A stretch of 64,000 bases of DNA from the NCBI RefSeq assembly GCF_035958815.1, contig NZ_CP108383.1:6014001-6078000 (forward strand), read 5' to 3'. The notes under the pieces were generated by a model. The model ran no database searches. It saw only the letters and a program-made list of their open reading frames with translations, and was not told the origin of the DNA. The position numbers and the translations under genes were made by a program. This DNA is from Nocardia sp. NBC_01327 (GTDB lineage Bacteria; Actinomycetota; Actinomycetes; Mycobacteriales; Mycobacteriaceae). The stretch's first letter is position 1. Each line of letters opens with the position of its first letter. Positions 33,091-42,451 of this stretch are shown piece by piece.

Positions 33091-35262
33091 TCACTCCCGC
33101 AGTGCGGCCCGCTCCAGCAGCGGCCGGGAAAGGGCGGGAGCCCACCAGTTCGCGGTGCCCAGCAGCCGCATGAAGGCCGGTACCAACACCATTCGCACCA
33201 GGGTGGCGTCCATGAGCACCGCCAGCGCCAGGCCGACGCCGAGCATGCGGTTCATGGTCACCCCGCTGCTGGCGATGCCCACGAAGATCACCGCCATGAG
33301 CAGCGCCGCCGCGGTGACGATCCGGCCCGACCGGGCAATGCCCAGCGCGACGGCATCGTCATTGTCGGCACGCGTCCGGCCGGAGCGCTTCCACTCCTCG
33401 GTGAAGCGGGCCAGCAGGAAGACCTCGTAATCCATCGAGAGCCCGAACGCCACGCAGAACAGCAGCACCGGCAGCGTGGCGATGGTGTATCCGGTGGCCA
33501 GTGTGCCGAGGCCGCCCAGGTGACCCTCCTGGAAGATCCACACCAGTGCGCCGAAGGTCGCCGACAGCGACAGCACATTGAGCACCAGCGCTTTCAAGGG
33601 CAGCACCACACTGCCGGTGAGCAGGAGCAGCAGGATGAAGGTGGTCACCGCGATCCAGACGACGGCCTTCGGGAACCCCTCCCTGATGCCCGCGGTGGAG
33701 TCCGCGGTCTGCTGGGCGAGCCCGCCGAACAGTACGTGCGTGCCCGCCGGTGCCGTCACGGCATGCAGCGCGCCGAGTTGCCGCTGCCCCTGTTCGGAAT
33801 ACGGATCGACCTTCGAGGAGACCGTCAGATGCGCGCTGTCGCCGTGTCTGGCGGTCGGATCGGCGGGACCGGCCGGTTGGCCGCCCGCGAAGGAACCCGC
33901 CGGACCGGTGACGCCCTCGACCTCCGGCACCGTCGACAAGGCGGCCGAATACGCGCCGAGATCACCCGGATCGGTGCCGCCGCCGGTGGGGCTCACCACG
34001 ATTTGCACTGTGCCCGTGGCATTGTCGGCGAACCGGTCCCGCAGCAGATCACCCACCTGACGCGATTCCACCGCGGCGGGCAGCACCCGATCATCGGGCA
34101 GACCGAGTTTCAGCCCGAAGATCGGCGATCCGAACAGCACCAGCAGCGCCAGCACCGGCAGCGCGCACAGTACGGGCCGCCGCTGCACCGTGCGCGCCAC
34201 CCGGTAGAGGAAGCCCTCCTGTACCGGCCGGGCCTCGCGCAGCGGTTTCCGATTGATCCGCTCGCCGAGCAGTGTCAGCAGCGCGGGGACCATGGTGAGC
34301 GTCAGCACGATCGAGAGCGCGACCACCGCCAGGCCCGCATAGGCGAGGGAGCGCAGAAAAGCCATGGGGAAGAACGACATTCCGATGAGCGCAATGCCCA
34401 CCGTGGTCCCGGAGAAGGCCACCGCCCGCCCGCCGCGCCGCATGGCGAGCACCAGCGCAGCGTCACGATCCCGGCCGGCCGCTATCTCCTCCCGATAGCG
34501 GCCGATGATCAGCAGCGAATAGTCGATGGCCAGCGCCAATCCGATGGCGGTGGTGATGTTCAGCGCGAAGACCGACAGTTCCACCACGAAGGTCAGCAGG
34601 TACAGCACCGCGCTGGTGCCCGCGATGGCGGCGATCCCGGTGATGAACGGAATCGCCGCCGCCACCGCACTTCTCAGGAACCAGATGAGCAGCAGCACGG
34701 TCAGCGGCAGCGCGATGGCCTCGGCGATGGCGAGGTCCTTTTCCGTCTGCTGCCCGGTCTCGGCCCACACCATGGCCTGGCCACCGGCATGGATGGTGAC
34801 TCCGTCCCGGCTGCCGGCAAAAGCGCCGGCCAGATCGTGCGCGGCCGCGGGTGCGGTGTTCTCGTCACCGCGCACGCTGGCGACAATGAGCCCGATCTTC
34901 TTGTCGCGGCTGACAAGCAGACCGCTCAGCTGCGGATCGGTCCACGGCGAAACAACTTTCGAGACACGGCTATCGCCCCGGAGCTGTTCGTCGATATCGC
35001 GGCCGCGGGCAGTGGAGGCCGCGCCCTGTACCCCGCCGTCGGATTCCACAGTCAGCACGAGTTGCATGCCGGACATGTTGTAGTCGCGCCCGAGAATGTC
35101 CGCGACGCGCGCGGATTCGGAGTCGGTGGCCACGAATCCGCCATTGGACAGCCGCGCGGAGGCCTGCGAACCCAGCGCACCGCAGACCAGGAATGCCACG
35201 CCCACCAGAACCAGGACGAGCTTCGGCGCGCGCATGGCCGGTCCGATCAGCGTCGTGATCAT
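33091..35262 (-). CDS. MMPL-family RND transporter (first of two)
   Basis: A 723-residue transporter with the MMPL layout: an N-terminal helix (PKLVLVLVGVAFLVCGALG), a periplasmic domain, a six-helix bundle with LALAIDYSLLIIGRYREEIA, a second periplasmic loop, and a second bundle with FGLSMDYEVFLLARFTEEW. The two Asp-Tyr pairs are the proton-relay residues of the family. Start ATG 35262 follows GGGAGACGCG; ATG 35301 behind GAGGTAG is a possible alternative. It probably exports a lipid or hydrophobic compound. Confidence 0.92.
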   Translation of the reverse strand: MITTLIGPAMRAPKLVLVLVGVAFLVCGALGSQASARLSNGGFVATDSESARVADILGRDYNMSGMQLVLTVESDGGVQGAASTARGRDIDEQLRGDSRVSKVVSPWTDPQLSGLLVSRDKKIGLIVASVRGDENTAPAAAHDLAGAFAGSRDGVTIHAGGQAMVWAETGQQTEKDLAIAEAIALPLTVLLLIWFLRSAVAAAIPFITGIAAIAGTSAVLYLLTFVVELSVFALNITTAIGLALAIDYSLLIIGRYREEIAAGRDRDAALVLAMRRGGRAVAFSGTTVGIALIGMSFFPMAFLRSLAYAGLAVVALSIVLTLTMVPALLTLLGERINRKPLREARPVQEGFLYRVARTVQRRPVLCALPVLALLVLFGSPIFGLKLGLPDDRVLPAAVESRQVGDLLRDRFADNATGTVQIVVSPTGGGTDPGDLGAYSAALSTVPEVEGVTGPAGSFAGGQPAGPADPTARHGDSAHLTVSSKVDPYSEQGQRQLGALHAVTAPAGTHVLFGGLAQQTADSTAGIREGFPKAVVWIAVTTFILLLLLTGSVVLPLKALVLNVLSLSATFGALVWIFQEGHLGGLGTLATGYTIATLPVLLFCVAFGLSMDYEVFLLARFTEEWKRSGRTRADNDDAVALGIARSGRIVTAAALLMAVIFVGIASSGVTMNRMLGVGLALAVLMDATLVRMVLVPAFMRLLGTANWWAPALSRPLLERAALRE

Positions 35263-35365
35263 CGCGTCTCCCGTCACCGATCGGCCGATGCCCCATTGCA
35301 TGAGCTCGCTACCTCGATAACGATGTACTGCCGCACCGGGGTTCAACCCGATGCGGCACTGCCGA

Positions 35366-37312
35366 TCACGAGGGGACGGGTGCGTCTCCGGCGCCGTTCA
35401 ACATGGCCGCGTGCAGCATCTTCTCCGGCACGCCCAGGCCCTCGATGAGGGTGAGAGCGTGCGGCCGCAGCCGGTCCACGAGTTCGTTCACACCGCGCCG
35501 CACCATTTTCGCCCGTTCCACGGACATGAAGCGGTGCATGATGAACCAGGCCTGGTTCTCCTCGATGGTCTTGTACACGTACAGATCACAGACGGAGCCG
35601 GCCAGTTCGCGAGCGGCCTCGTCCTCGATTCCGGCAATGCCTTCGATGAAGGCCTCCAGGACCAGACGATCGATATGCGCCGTGCCCGCGGCGAGAATGT
35701 GGTCCTGGGCATTGTTGAACGCCTCGAAGGGCCCGGTGTCCTTGGCGCGGGCCTGCAGTCGATGCCCGGCCGTGCGGACCAGATAGTCCTCGCGGTCGGC
35801 GAAGAGCTGCAGCTGGACCGACCGGCGGGACAGGTCCTGATCGTCGACGCCGTCGTCACCGCGATCACGCAGCCGCTGGATGAGCTGCCGCACACCCGAG
35901 GCCTCGCGCACCGCGTCCCGAGCCATGGTGGCGGCGAAGCGCACCCAGCCCATGGCGTCGAGATCGCGCACCTCATCGGAGTAGGCGGTCAGCAGATCCT
36001 TGGCCACGAGCTGGGTCAGGACCAGATTGTCGCCCTCGAACGTGGTGAAGACATCACTGTCGGCCTTCAGCGTGACCAGGCGGTTCTCGGTGAGATACCC
36101 TGCGCCGCCGCAGGCTTCGCGACATTCCTGAATCGCCTGGGTGGCGTGCCGGGTCTGCGCGACCTTGAAACCTGCCGCGCGCTTCTCCAGCGCCCGCTGT
36201 GCGGACTCCTCGGTCGCCTGTCCGGTCTGCACCAGATGCATGCGCTGCACCAGATCGTTCTGCGCGAATTGCAGTGCGTAGGCGCGGGCCACCAGCGGGA
36301 GCAGGCGGCGCTGATGACTGCGGTAGTCCATCAGCACGGTCTCGACACCCGTATCGGGATCAGCGAATTGGCGACGCTGCTCGGCGTAGCGGACGGCAAT
36401 GCTCAGGGCCACCCGGGCCGCCGCGGCCGCCGCGCCGCCGACACTGACCCGGCCGCGCACCAGGGTGCCGAGCGTGGTGAAGAACCGCCGGCTCGGGTTG
36501 GCGATCTCGGATTTGTAGGTGCCGTCGGGTTCCACGTCGGCATAGCGATTGAGCAGGTTCTCGCGCGGAATTCGCACCTGGTCGAACAGGATTCGGCCAT
36601 TGTCGACACCCGGCAGACCGCCCTTGAGACCGTCGTCGGAGGTGGTGACGCCGGGCAGATCCTTACCCTCCGCATCCCGGATCGGCACCAGGAAGCAGTG
36701 CACGCCCTGCGATTCGCCACCGGTCACCAGCTGCGCGAAAACCGCTGCCATGCGGGCATGTTCGGCTGCGCCGCCGATGTAATCCTTACGCGCGGAAGGC
36801 GTAGGGCTGTGCACGATGAACTCTTCTGTGGCAGGGTCGTAGGTGGCTGTGGTCTCCAGGTTGGCCACATCGCTTCCGTGACCGGTTTCGGTCATCGCGA
36901 AGCAGCCGAGCAGCTCCAGCGGGAGCAGCGCTTCGATGTACCGGCGGTGCCTCTCGGTACCGAGGTTTTCGACCGCACCGCCGAACAGACCCCACTGCAC
37001 ACCGCACTTCACCCACAGCGACAGATCGGTGTAGGCAAGCATTTCCAGTGCGGTGACAGCCCCGCCCGGGTCGCCGGTTCCGCCTTCGACCTCGCGGAAA
37101 CCGCGTTCGGCCCACCCGAAGGAGGACACCAGATGCATTTGCTCCAGTACCCGCGTTCTCGCGGCCTTGTAATCGAGGTAGGGGTCGCCGTAGAGCCGGG
37201 CATCGTCGAGATGCACCCGGGCCTGTTCGCGCACGTCCCGCCAGGGTCCGTCGAGAGCCGCGCGTAGATGTTCCGCTATCGGATCGCCATCGTTCGCCAT
37301 GCTCCAAAACAC
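35366..37312 (-). CDS. Acyl-CoA oxidase/dehydrogenase-like flavoenzyme
   Basis: A 648-residue ACAD-superfamily protein longer than ordinary acyl-CoA dehydrogenases and closer to acyl-CoA oxidases. Motifs are GCFAMTETGHGSDVANLETT (FAD/substrate loop), GVDNGRILFDQVRIPRENLL, REACGGAGYLTENRL and TTFEGDNLVLTQLVAKDLL, whose Glu fits the catalytic base. It should catalyse the first beta-oxidation step. GTG 37312 after GGGAGATAGCAGTA is preferred over ATG 37300, whose GGAG is only 1 bp away. Confidence 0.9.
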   Translation of the reverse strand: MFWSMANDGDPIAEHLRAALDGPWRDVREQARVHLDDARLYGDPYLDYKAARTRVLEQMHLVSSFGWAERGFREVEGGTGDPGGAVTALEMLAYTDLSLWVKCGVQWGLFGGAVENLGTERHRRYIEALLPLELLGCFAMTETGHGSDVANLETTATYDPATEEFIVHSPTPSARKDYIGGAAEHARMAAVFAQLVTGGESQGVHCFLVPIRDAEGKDLPGVTTSDDGLKGGLPGVDNGRILFDQVRIPRENLLNRYADVEPDGTYKSEIANPSRRFFTTLGTLVRGRVSVGGAAAAAARVALSIAVRYAEQRRQFADPDTGVETVLMDYRSHQRRLLPLVARAYALQFAQNDLVQRMHLVQTGQATEESAQRALEKRAAGFKVAQTRHATQAIQECREACGGAGYLTENRLVTLKADSDVFTTFEGDNLVLTQLVAKDLLTAYSDEVRDLDAMGWVRFAATMARDAVREASGVRQLIQRLRDRGDDGVDDQDLSRRSVQLQLFADREDYLVRTAGHRLQARAKDTGPFEAFNNAQDHILAAGTAHIDRLVLEAFIEGIAGIEDEAARELAGSVCDLYVYKTIEENQAWFIMHRFMSVERAKMVRRGVNELVDRLRPHALTLIEGLGVPEKMLHAAMLNGAGDAPVPS

Positions 37313-37368
37313 TACTGCTATCTCCCTGCTCAACCCGGTGATCTATCGCACCCGTGTACTTTTCTCCT

Positions 37369-38859
37369 GTGAGCAACGATCTGGCAATCGAGACCGGAGG
37401 TGCCCCCGAGGGCATTCTCGGGCGGTCGCGACGGCTACTGACCAGCGTGGTCGGGCATGCGGTCGCGGACCGCAATGCCGTGGCCGACGTCGTGACCGAG
37501 GCCCCCGCACCGCTGCAGCCCATCGACCTCACCGACGATGCCGCGGTGACCGAGGTTTTAGACCTGGTCGAGCGGGTAGGCGAAGTGGTGCTCTCGGCGG
37601 GTACGGCCGTCATGGACACCACCGCGCAGATCGAATTCATCGCCTCCACCTACGGCTTGTCGAAATGCGATATCGACGTCACGTACAACTCGATCCGCAT
37701 CTCGGTCGACCGCGGCACCCGGATGCCGCCCGCCAGCACCATGCGGGTGGTCAAGTACCGATCCCTGGATTTCACCCGCCTGGCCGCCGTGGACCGCCTC
37801 ACCCGGCGGATCCGCCGCGAACTGGTGTCGCCGGAGGAGGCTCTCGCGGCGCTCGAGGAGATCACCTCCGCGCCGCATCCCTATCACCGCTGGATCTCGA
37901 CCTTCGGCTGGTCACTCATGGCAGCGGCGGTGGCGCTACTGCTCAATGGCGGTCTGCTGATCGCCGCACTGAGCTTCGCCACCACCGCGCTCATCGACCG
38001 CACCAATCGGCGGCTCAATCGACGCGGCCTGCCGTTCTTCTTCCAGCACATGGTCGGCGGCATGATCGCCGCGATACCGGCGGTGCTCGTCTCCACCTTC
38101 GCCAGCCATCTGCATCTGGATCCGGCGCTCATCATCGCGGCCGGAATCGCCGTGCTGCTGGCCGGTTTACAGCTGTTCGGCGCGGTCGAGGACGCCATTA
38201 CCGGTGCGCCCATCACGGCGGCCGCGCGCATGCTCGAGGTGGTCATGATGACCGGCGGCATCATCGCGGGCATCGTGCTCACGCTGCGCGTGTCCGAAGT
38301 CCTGAACCTCACGACGCCGACCGTCGATATGGCCCCCGGCCGGGATCTCACCAATCTGCCGATGAAGGTGGCGGCCGGCGCGATCACCGCGTTGGCTTTC
38401 GCGCTGGCCTGCTACGCCGAACGCCGCGCGCTCACGACCGCGGCGTTCAGCGGCGCGGCGGCCATCGCGGTCTATCTCGTGGTGCAGAACGCCGGTTTCG
38501 GGCCGATCGTCTCCTCCGGTGTCGCCGCGATCGTGGTCGGCCTGGCCGGTGGTCTGCTCGCCCGGCGCGCATTGACGCCGCCGCTGGTGGTCGCGTTGGC
38601 GGGGATCACTCCCCTGCTTCCCGGCCTGCGCGTCTATCGCGGCCTGTATGCCCTGCTCAATGACGAACAGCTCATCGGCATCAACCAGCTCTTCAGCGCG
38701 TTCGCCGTAGGGTGTGCGCTGGCGGCCGGTGTGACGCTGGGCGAATGGTTTGCCCGGGATCTGCGGCGACCTCGAATAATCCCGCGCCTCACCACCATTC
38801 GAATCTCCCGGCGCACGGGATCGGTCATTACAACTCGCCCTCCGACAAAGCCCTCTTGA
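37369..38859 (+). CDS. ThrE-like threonine/serine exporter
   Basis: A 496-residue protein with an N-terminal soluble ThrE domain (about 60-165, with LSAGTAVMDTTAQIEFIAS and YGLSKCDIDVTYNSI) and about ten membrane helices. The second half contains the smaller ThrE_2-type domain (VALAGITPLLPGLRVYRGLY). Both halves in one chain is the corynebacterial ThrE arrangement. GTG 37369 is chosen; GTG 37354 is possible and neither has a good SD. The 3' end overlaps the convergent XRE gene by 32 bp. Confidence 0.9.
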   Translation: MSNDLAIETGGAPEGILGRSRRLLTSVVGHAVADRNAVADVVTEAPAPLQPIDLTDDAAVTEVLDLVERVGEVVLSAGTAVMDTTAQIEFIASTYGLSKCDIDVTYNSIRISVDRGTRMPPASTMRVVKYRSLDFTRLAAVDRLTRRIRRELVSPEEALAALEEITSAPHPYHRWISTFGWSLMAAAVALLLNGGLLIAALSFATTALIDRTNRRLNRRGLPFFFQHMVGGMIAAIPAVLVSTFASHLHLDPALIIAAGIAVLLAGLQLFGAVEDAITGAPITAAARMLEVVMMTGGIIAGIVLTLRVSEVLNLTTPTVDMAPGRDLTNLPMKVAAGAITALAFALACYAERRALTTAAFSGAAAIAVYLVVQNAGFGPIVSSGVAAIVVGLAGGLLARRALTPPLVVALAGITPLLPGLRVYRGLYALLNDEQLIGINQLFSAFAVGCALAAGVTLGEWFARDLRRPRIIPRLTTIRISRRTGSVITTRPPTKPS

Positions 38860-39661
38860 TGAGCGTCTGGGCGGCGTCGCCGTAGGCGGCCTGTTCGGCC
38901 AGGGCGCGGAAGACCCGCTCGTACAGCACGAGTTCGCGCGGCTGCCGAATGGTCAGCTCGGCGGAGATTGTCTCCACCTGCACCAGGTGGGTATCGAAGA
39001 AGGTGAAATTTGTTGTCTCATAGATGAATTCAGCGGTGTTAGGGACGACGCCGACAACCACGCGCTCGGCGGCCAGCATTGTCTGCAGATGCTCGAGTTG
39101 CGCTCTGCGGACCGCGCCGTCGCCCACGGACGTGTACAGCGCGGCCTCGCCGATGAGGAAGTGGAAGCGGTGCCTGCCTTCGCGCAGCACGCGCTGCCGT
39201 TCCATCCGCGCGGCCACCGCATGTTCGAGATCGTCGGGGCTGCCGAGGAACCGAATGCACCGCCGCAGCACCGCTTCCGCGTAATCGCGGGTCTGCAGCA
39301 GTCCCGGCAGCAGCAGGCAGTCGTAGCCGCGCACCAGGCCGGTGGCGGCTTCGCGCTCGATGCTCTGCCGCTGCCTGCGGGCGTGACCGGTGGCCGCGAT
39401 GCGGCGCCATTCGAGGTGGGCGGCATTCACATTGCGCACGGTCGCAACGAGATCCGGCAGGGCGAGTTCATTCCTGGTGATCCGGCACCACACGGCGAGA
39501 TCCTCCTCGGACGGCAGCTGCCGGCCGTGCTCTATCTTCGATACCTTCGTCGGCCCCCAGCCCGCGCGCGCGGCCAGGTCCCGGCCGGATATGCGGGCGG
39601 ACACCCGGAGTTCCCGCAACCGAACCCCGAGCGCCTGCCGCCCCTCGTCAACCCTGGTCAC
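38828..39661 (-). CDS. XRE-family regulator with DUF5753 domain
   Basis: A 277-residue protein. The N-terminal helix-turn-helix is LGVRLRELRVSARISGRDLA, then GWGPTKVSKIEHGRQLPSEE. The C-terminal DUF5753 part contains GLVRGYDCLLLPGLLQTRDY and FFDTHLVQVETISAELTI. This architecture is abundant in actinobacteria and usually accompanied by a small effector-like protein. GTG 39661 overlaps the DUF6879 gene by 14 bp; longer in-frame sequence up to 39895 is antisense shadow of that gene. The targets are unknown. Confidence 0.9.
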   Translation of the reverse strand: MTRVDEGRQALGVRLRELRVSARISGRDLAARAGWGPTKVSKIEHGRQLPSEEDLAVWCRITRNELALPDLVATVRNVNAAHLEWRRIAATGHARRQRQSIEREAATGLVRGYDCLLLPGLLQTRDYAEAVLRRCIRFLGSPDDLEHAVAARMERQRVLREGRHRFHFLIGEAALYTSVGDGAVRRAQLEHLQTMLAAERVVVGVVPNTAEFIYETTNFTFFDTHLVQVETISAELTIRQPRELVLYERVFRALAEQAAYGDAAQTLIKRALSEGEL

Positions 39662-40166
39662 GGAGATAGACGTCGAACGGAACAGCCAACGGCCACAGCT
39701 GATCCCGGACCTGGGCGCAGCGGGCGAGCAGCACCGGATCCTCGGTGACCGCACCACCGGCCCATTCGCCCTCGGGCGAGAAGATCGAGAATGCCAGCGG
39801 GCCGTCGTCGAAGAGCCACCAGTCGTCGGCGGTGTAGTCGGCCGGATCGACGCGATGCCGGGGCAGGTACCGGACCTGTTCCCCGGCTTCGACATTGCGA
39901 TCGGTGTGATGCAGCAGGAAGCGGGTGTAGTCGGTGTGCGGTTCGGTCACAATGCGTAATCGCTGGATCAGGGTGCCCTCCTCGGTCACCTCGCGCACAA
40001 GCGCATCCCACTCCTGCCAGTCGGCCGGATAGCTGGTCGGCTCCCCCGCCACGAAGTGTTCCAGTTGCTCGTTCTCGGCGGCCACACCGTAGGTGTCCTG
40101 CACCTCCAGGTGGAACGCGCGACGATGCGACCGGTACAGGTCATCGAATTCGGAGCGATAGAGCAT
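39648..40166 (-). CDS. DUF6879-family protein
   Basis: A 172-residue acidic, Trp/Tyr-rich protein with the DUF6879 hallmarks FDDLYRSHRRAFHLEVQDTY, EWDALVREVTEEGTLIQRLR, IVTEPHTDYTRFLL and DDWWLFDDGPLAFSIFSPEG. The family is nearly always encoded beside XRE-DUF5753 regulators, as here. It overlaps both neighbours (26 bp upstream, 14 bp downstream), so the three genes must be co-translated. Function is unknown. Confidence 0.87.
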   Translation of the reverse strand: MLYRSEFDDLYRSHRRAFHLEVQDTYGVAAENEQLEHFVAGEPTSYPADWQEWDALVREVTEEGTLIQRLRIVTEPHTDYTRFLLHHTDRNVEAGEQVRYLPRHRVDPADYTADDWWLFDDGPLAFSIFSPEGEWAGGAVTEDPVLLARCAQVRDQLWPLAVPFDVYLRDQG

Positions 40167-40476
40167 GCGGGTAACTCGCTTTCAACGCACGAACTTCCAC
40201 GGCCGTCTCGTGGTCGGGAATCTGCATGGCGGACAGCACGTGGGGGTCGTCGACCACCTCACCGCACAGGGTGAAGGTCCCGTTGCCGGTGTTGTGCAGC
40301 GCTGCACCCAGACAGGTTTCGAGTTCCAGAAAGCCGAGCAGTTGATGGGGTATCTCGACAGTGCCCGGAGTGTGGCCGGTGCGCCACCCCTGCACAATGA
40401 TGCTGTCGCGGTCGGTTGCCCACAATCTGGGTGATCCGTTGCCGCCGGTGGGTCCGCCCAGAAGCCGTATCTCCAT
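40141..40476 (-). CDS. Small protein of the DUF6879/XRE module (unknown function)
   Basis: A 111-residue protein beginning MEIRLLGGPTGGNGSPRLWA, with a central WATDRDSIIVQGWRT strand region and IPDHETAVEVRAL near the end. Similar small proteins precede DUF6879 genes in actinobacteria. ATG 40476 was chosen because the conserved-looking part starts there. It overlaps the DUF6879 gene by 26 bp. No catalytic motif or membrane segment is visible. Confidence 0.7.
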   Translation of the reverse strand: MEIRLLGGPTGGNGSPRLWATDRDSIIVQGWRTGHTPGTVEIPHQLLGFLELETCLGAALHNTGNGTFTLCGEVVDDPHVLSAMQIPDHETAVEVRALKASYPHALSLRIR

Positions 40477-40634
40477 GATGCCGTGTCCTTGCTCGAGGCA
40501 ACTACGAACACATCTCATTATCGCTGGTGCCAGGACGTTTCCAGCAGGAGATTCGAGCAACCTCGAGCAATCTGCTGCCGCCGGGGCACGGCGATCCATA
40601 CCGTGGAATCCGGAAACCACCGACAGCAAGGGCA

Positions 40635-40973
40635 ATGATGAGCGCACCATCGGCGATCGGCTATCTGCGGCACGACATCTCGAAGGCAAGGCAGGTGTGG
40701 GATGAGGCGCAGATCCGCAGCGTCGCCGCCCGCCTCGGCTACGACCTGCGCAAAACCGTTGTCTTCGGCCCCCACACCGACCGCCCCGACCTGCGCCTGC
40801 GCACGGTGGTGAGCCGCCTGGGCGTAGACGCCGTGGTAACCCCCAGCCTCGCGCACCTCGGCGGCGAGGTCCCCGACTTTCTGGCGAAAGTGTGCGATGT
40901 CATCACGGTCGACCCGGAGACTACCTATGCCCGCTCAGCGAACGACCTGCTGCCGGACTCGGGCGGAGCTTGA
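40635..40973 (+). CDS. Serine-resolvase-like small protein lacking the catalytic serine
   Basis: A 112-residue protein whose start IGYLRHDISKARQVWDEAQI resembles the N-terminal strand-helix of serine recombinases (GYxRxS...), followed by GYDLRKTVVFG, RLRTVVSRLGVDAVVTPSLA and HLGGEVPDFLAKVCDVITVD, which keep the resolvase-like Rossmannoid order. The catalytic Ser after R is represented by D-I-S rather than RVS, and no DNA-binding domain follows. It is divergent from the XRE module and 59 bp before Uma2. It may be a repurposed regulator. Confidence 0.6.
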   Translation: MMSAPSAIGYLRHDISKARQVWDEAQIRSVAARLGYDLRKTVVFGPHTDRPDLRLRTVVSRLGVDAVVTPSLAHLGGEVPDFLAKVCDVITVDPETTYARSANDLLPDSGGA

Positions 40974-41032
40974 CGTCCCAGCTCGGCTCGCCCGATAGGA
41001 TCGATCGGTACCGTCGCCTGGACGAGGAGTGG

Positions 41033-41662
41033 ATGGTGTCCGAACTGCTGGATTGGGCTCGCAAGGAGAACCTACAGCCTGCCCCGATCACCGTGGAGAT
41101 CTGGAAGACCCTTCCGGAAGACTTCTGCCGACTTGTCGAGGTCGTCAACGGTGAGGCGGTTCGCGCCGAATCTCGCTCCCGCCCACATCAAAAAGCGGCC
41201 CGCCGCATTGCCGACTTCATCGAAACGGCAGCCGACGCACACATGAGCCGGTACAACGACGGCTGCCTGGATGTCGACACCGACTTCGATGTGTTGCTCT
41301 GGGAACTGCCGCGCGCGACGATCCGGCGGCCGGATGCCGCGCTGTTCGCGTGCGCTCCGCCGGATCTCCGTCCGCTGCACGCATCGATGGTCAAACTTGT
41401 GGTCGAAGTCGTCTCCCCCGGCACCGAACGAGTCGACACCGCCGACAAAATGGCGGAGTACGCGTTGGCAGGGATCCCTTGGTATTGGATCGTGCACCTT
41501 GCCGACAACGAGGTAGCCGTCATCGAAACCTTCGTACTCGACCACGTTTTGAACCAGTATCGACCGCACCGAACACTCGAGCACACCGACGGTGTGGCCG
41601 AGATCGATCTGCCGATCGCGGTCAAACTCGATTGGAGTCGCCTCATCGGACTTGCGCGATGA
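41033..41662 (+). CDS. Uma2-family (PD-(D/E)XK-like) putative nuclease
   Basis: A 209-residue Uma2-type protein with RLVEVVNGEAVRAES near the N-terminus, the central DAALFACAPP and LVVEVVSPGTERVDTADKM motif (E-x-V-SP-x(3)-R-x-D-x(2)-K-M), then EYALAGIPWYWIVHL. This is the restriction-endonuclease-like fold common in cyanobacteria and actinobacteria. The acidic residues and Lys are retained. ATG 41033 follows GAGGAG. The biological role of Uma2 proteins is largely unknown. Confidence 0.9.
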   Translation: MVSELLDWARKENLQPAPITVEIWKTLPEDFCRLVEVVNGEAVRAESRSRPHQKAARRIADFIETAADAHMSRYNDGCLDVDTDFDVLLWELPRATIRRPDAALFACAPPDLRPLHASMVKLVVEVVSPGTERVDTADKMAEYALAGIPWYWIVHLADNEVAVIETFVLDHVLNQYRPHRTLEHTDGVAEIDLPIAVKLDWSRLIGLAR

Positions 41663-41699
41663 GCGGCAGAGGAACCTGTTACGCCCGTGAGGGATTCGT

Positions 41700-42365
41700 T
41701 CAGACGGATGATGCTCGCGGTTCGTCGACTACCGGCACCGGAATCTGATTGAGCGCGTAGTACACCGCCAATACCCCGTGCAGTGCCAGGGTCAGCGGGG
41801 CGGAGACGAAGGCCAGGGCGACGGTGGTCGGGTAGATGGCTATGCCCAGGCCGAAGCGCCAGCGGGTGGCGCGGGCGGCCTCGACGTCGACGCGCGGGTA
41901 GAAGAGGTTGCCGGTGCGGGTCAGGTGCAACCACACCGTTTGGAACAGAATGCCGTGGTAGACCATGAAACTGCCGTAGATGGCGACCGCGATACGCGCG
42001 GCATGGCTCCCGGTCCAGGCGCTCACCGACCCGCCCCCGTGACCTTCGGTCAGGTAGTCCGCGACCAGGGCCGCGGGCCAGGGCAGCGCGACAACGCCCA
42101 TGAGCAGCAAGAGATTCAGGAACAGCAGCGTCCGATCCACCCGCTCGACAAACCCGAACACGGTGTGGTGGTTCACCCACATGATGCCGATATTCAGGAA
42201 CGTCACCACATACGCCGCATACGAGGGCCACTGATGCCCCAGCTCCTGCCACAGATGATCGCCCGCATTCAGCGGAACCTTGATCTCCAGGATCAACAGG
42301 GTGATCGCCACCGCGAACACACCGTCACTGAAGGCCTGTGCCCGCCCCGAATCATTCACAGCCAC
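41700..42365 (-). CDS. TMEM175-family potassium-channel-like membrane protein
   Basis: A 221-residue membrane protein with six helices. The first contains RAQAFSDGVFAVAITLLILE, the RxxxFSDGVFA-type filter signature of bacterial TMEM175 K+ channels. An HH pair lies in WVNHHTVFGFVERVDRTLLF. Bacterial members form tetramers in the membrane. It is divergent from the membrane-anchored hypothetical gene with about 86 bp between starts. Confidence 0.9.
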   Translation of the reverse strand: MAVNDSGRAQAFSDGVFAVAITLLILEIKVPLNAGDHLWQELGHQWPSYAAYVVTFLNIGIMWVNHHTVFGFVERVDRTLLFLNLLLLMGVVALPWPAALVADYLTEGHGGGSVSAWTGSHAARIAVAIYGSFMVYHGILFQTVWLHLTRTGNLFYPRVDVEAARATRWRFGLGIAIYPTTVALAFVSAPLTLALHGVLAVYYALNQIPVPVVDEPRASSV

Positions 42366-42451
42366 CGAGACTACTGATGTACCGGTACCTCGGTTTGATC
42401 GAATCCACAGGGTCGGTTAGCGTCTGGCGCGCAACGCCGAGTCGGGGGAAT

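Noticed and set aside
33520..37267. Two long plus-strand frames opposite the MMPL and acyl-CoA oxidase genes
   Set aside because: His/Arg/Gln-rich shadow translations of well-recognised minus-strand proteins.
39662..39895. N-terminal extension of the XRE regulator
   Set aside because: Overlaps the DUF6879 coding region and looks non-coding; the HTH begins right after GTG 39661.
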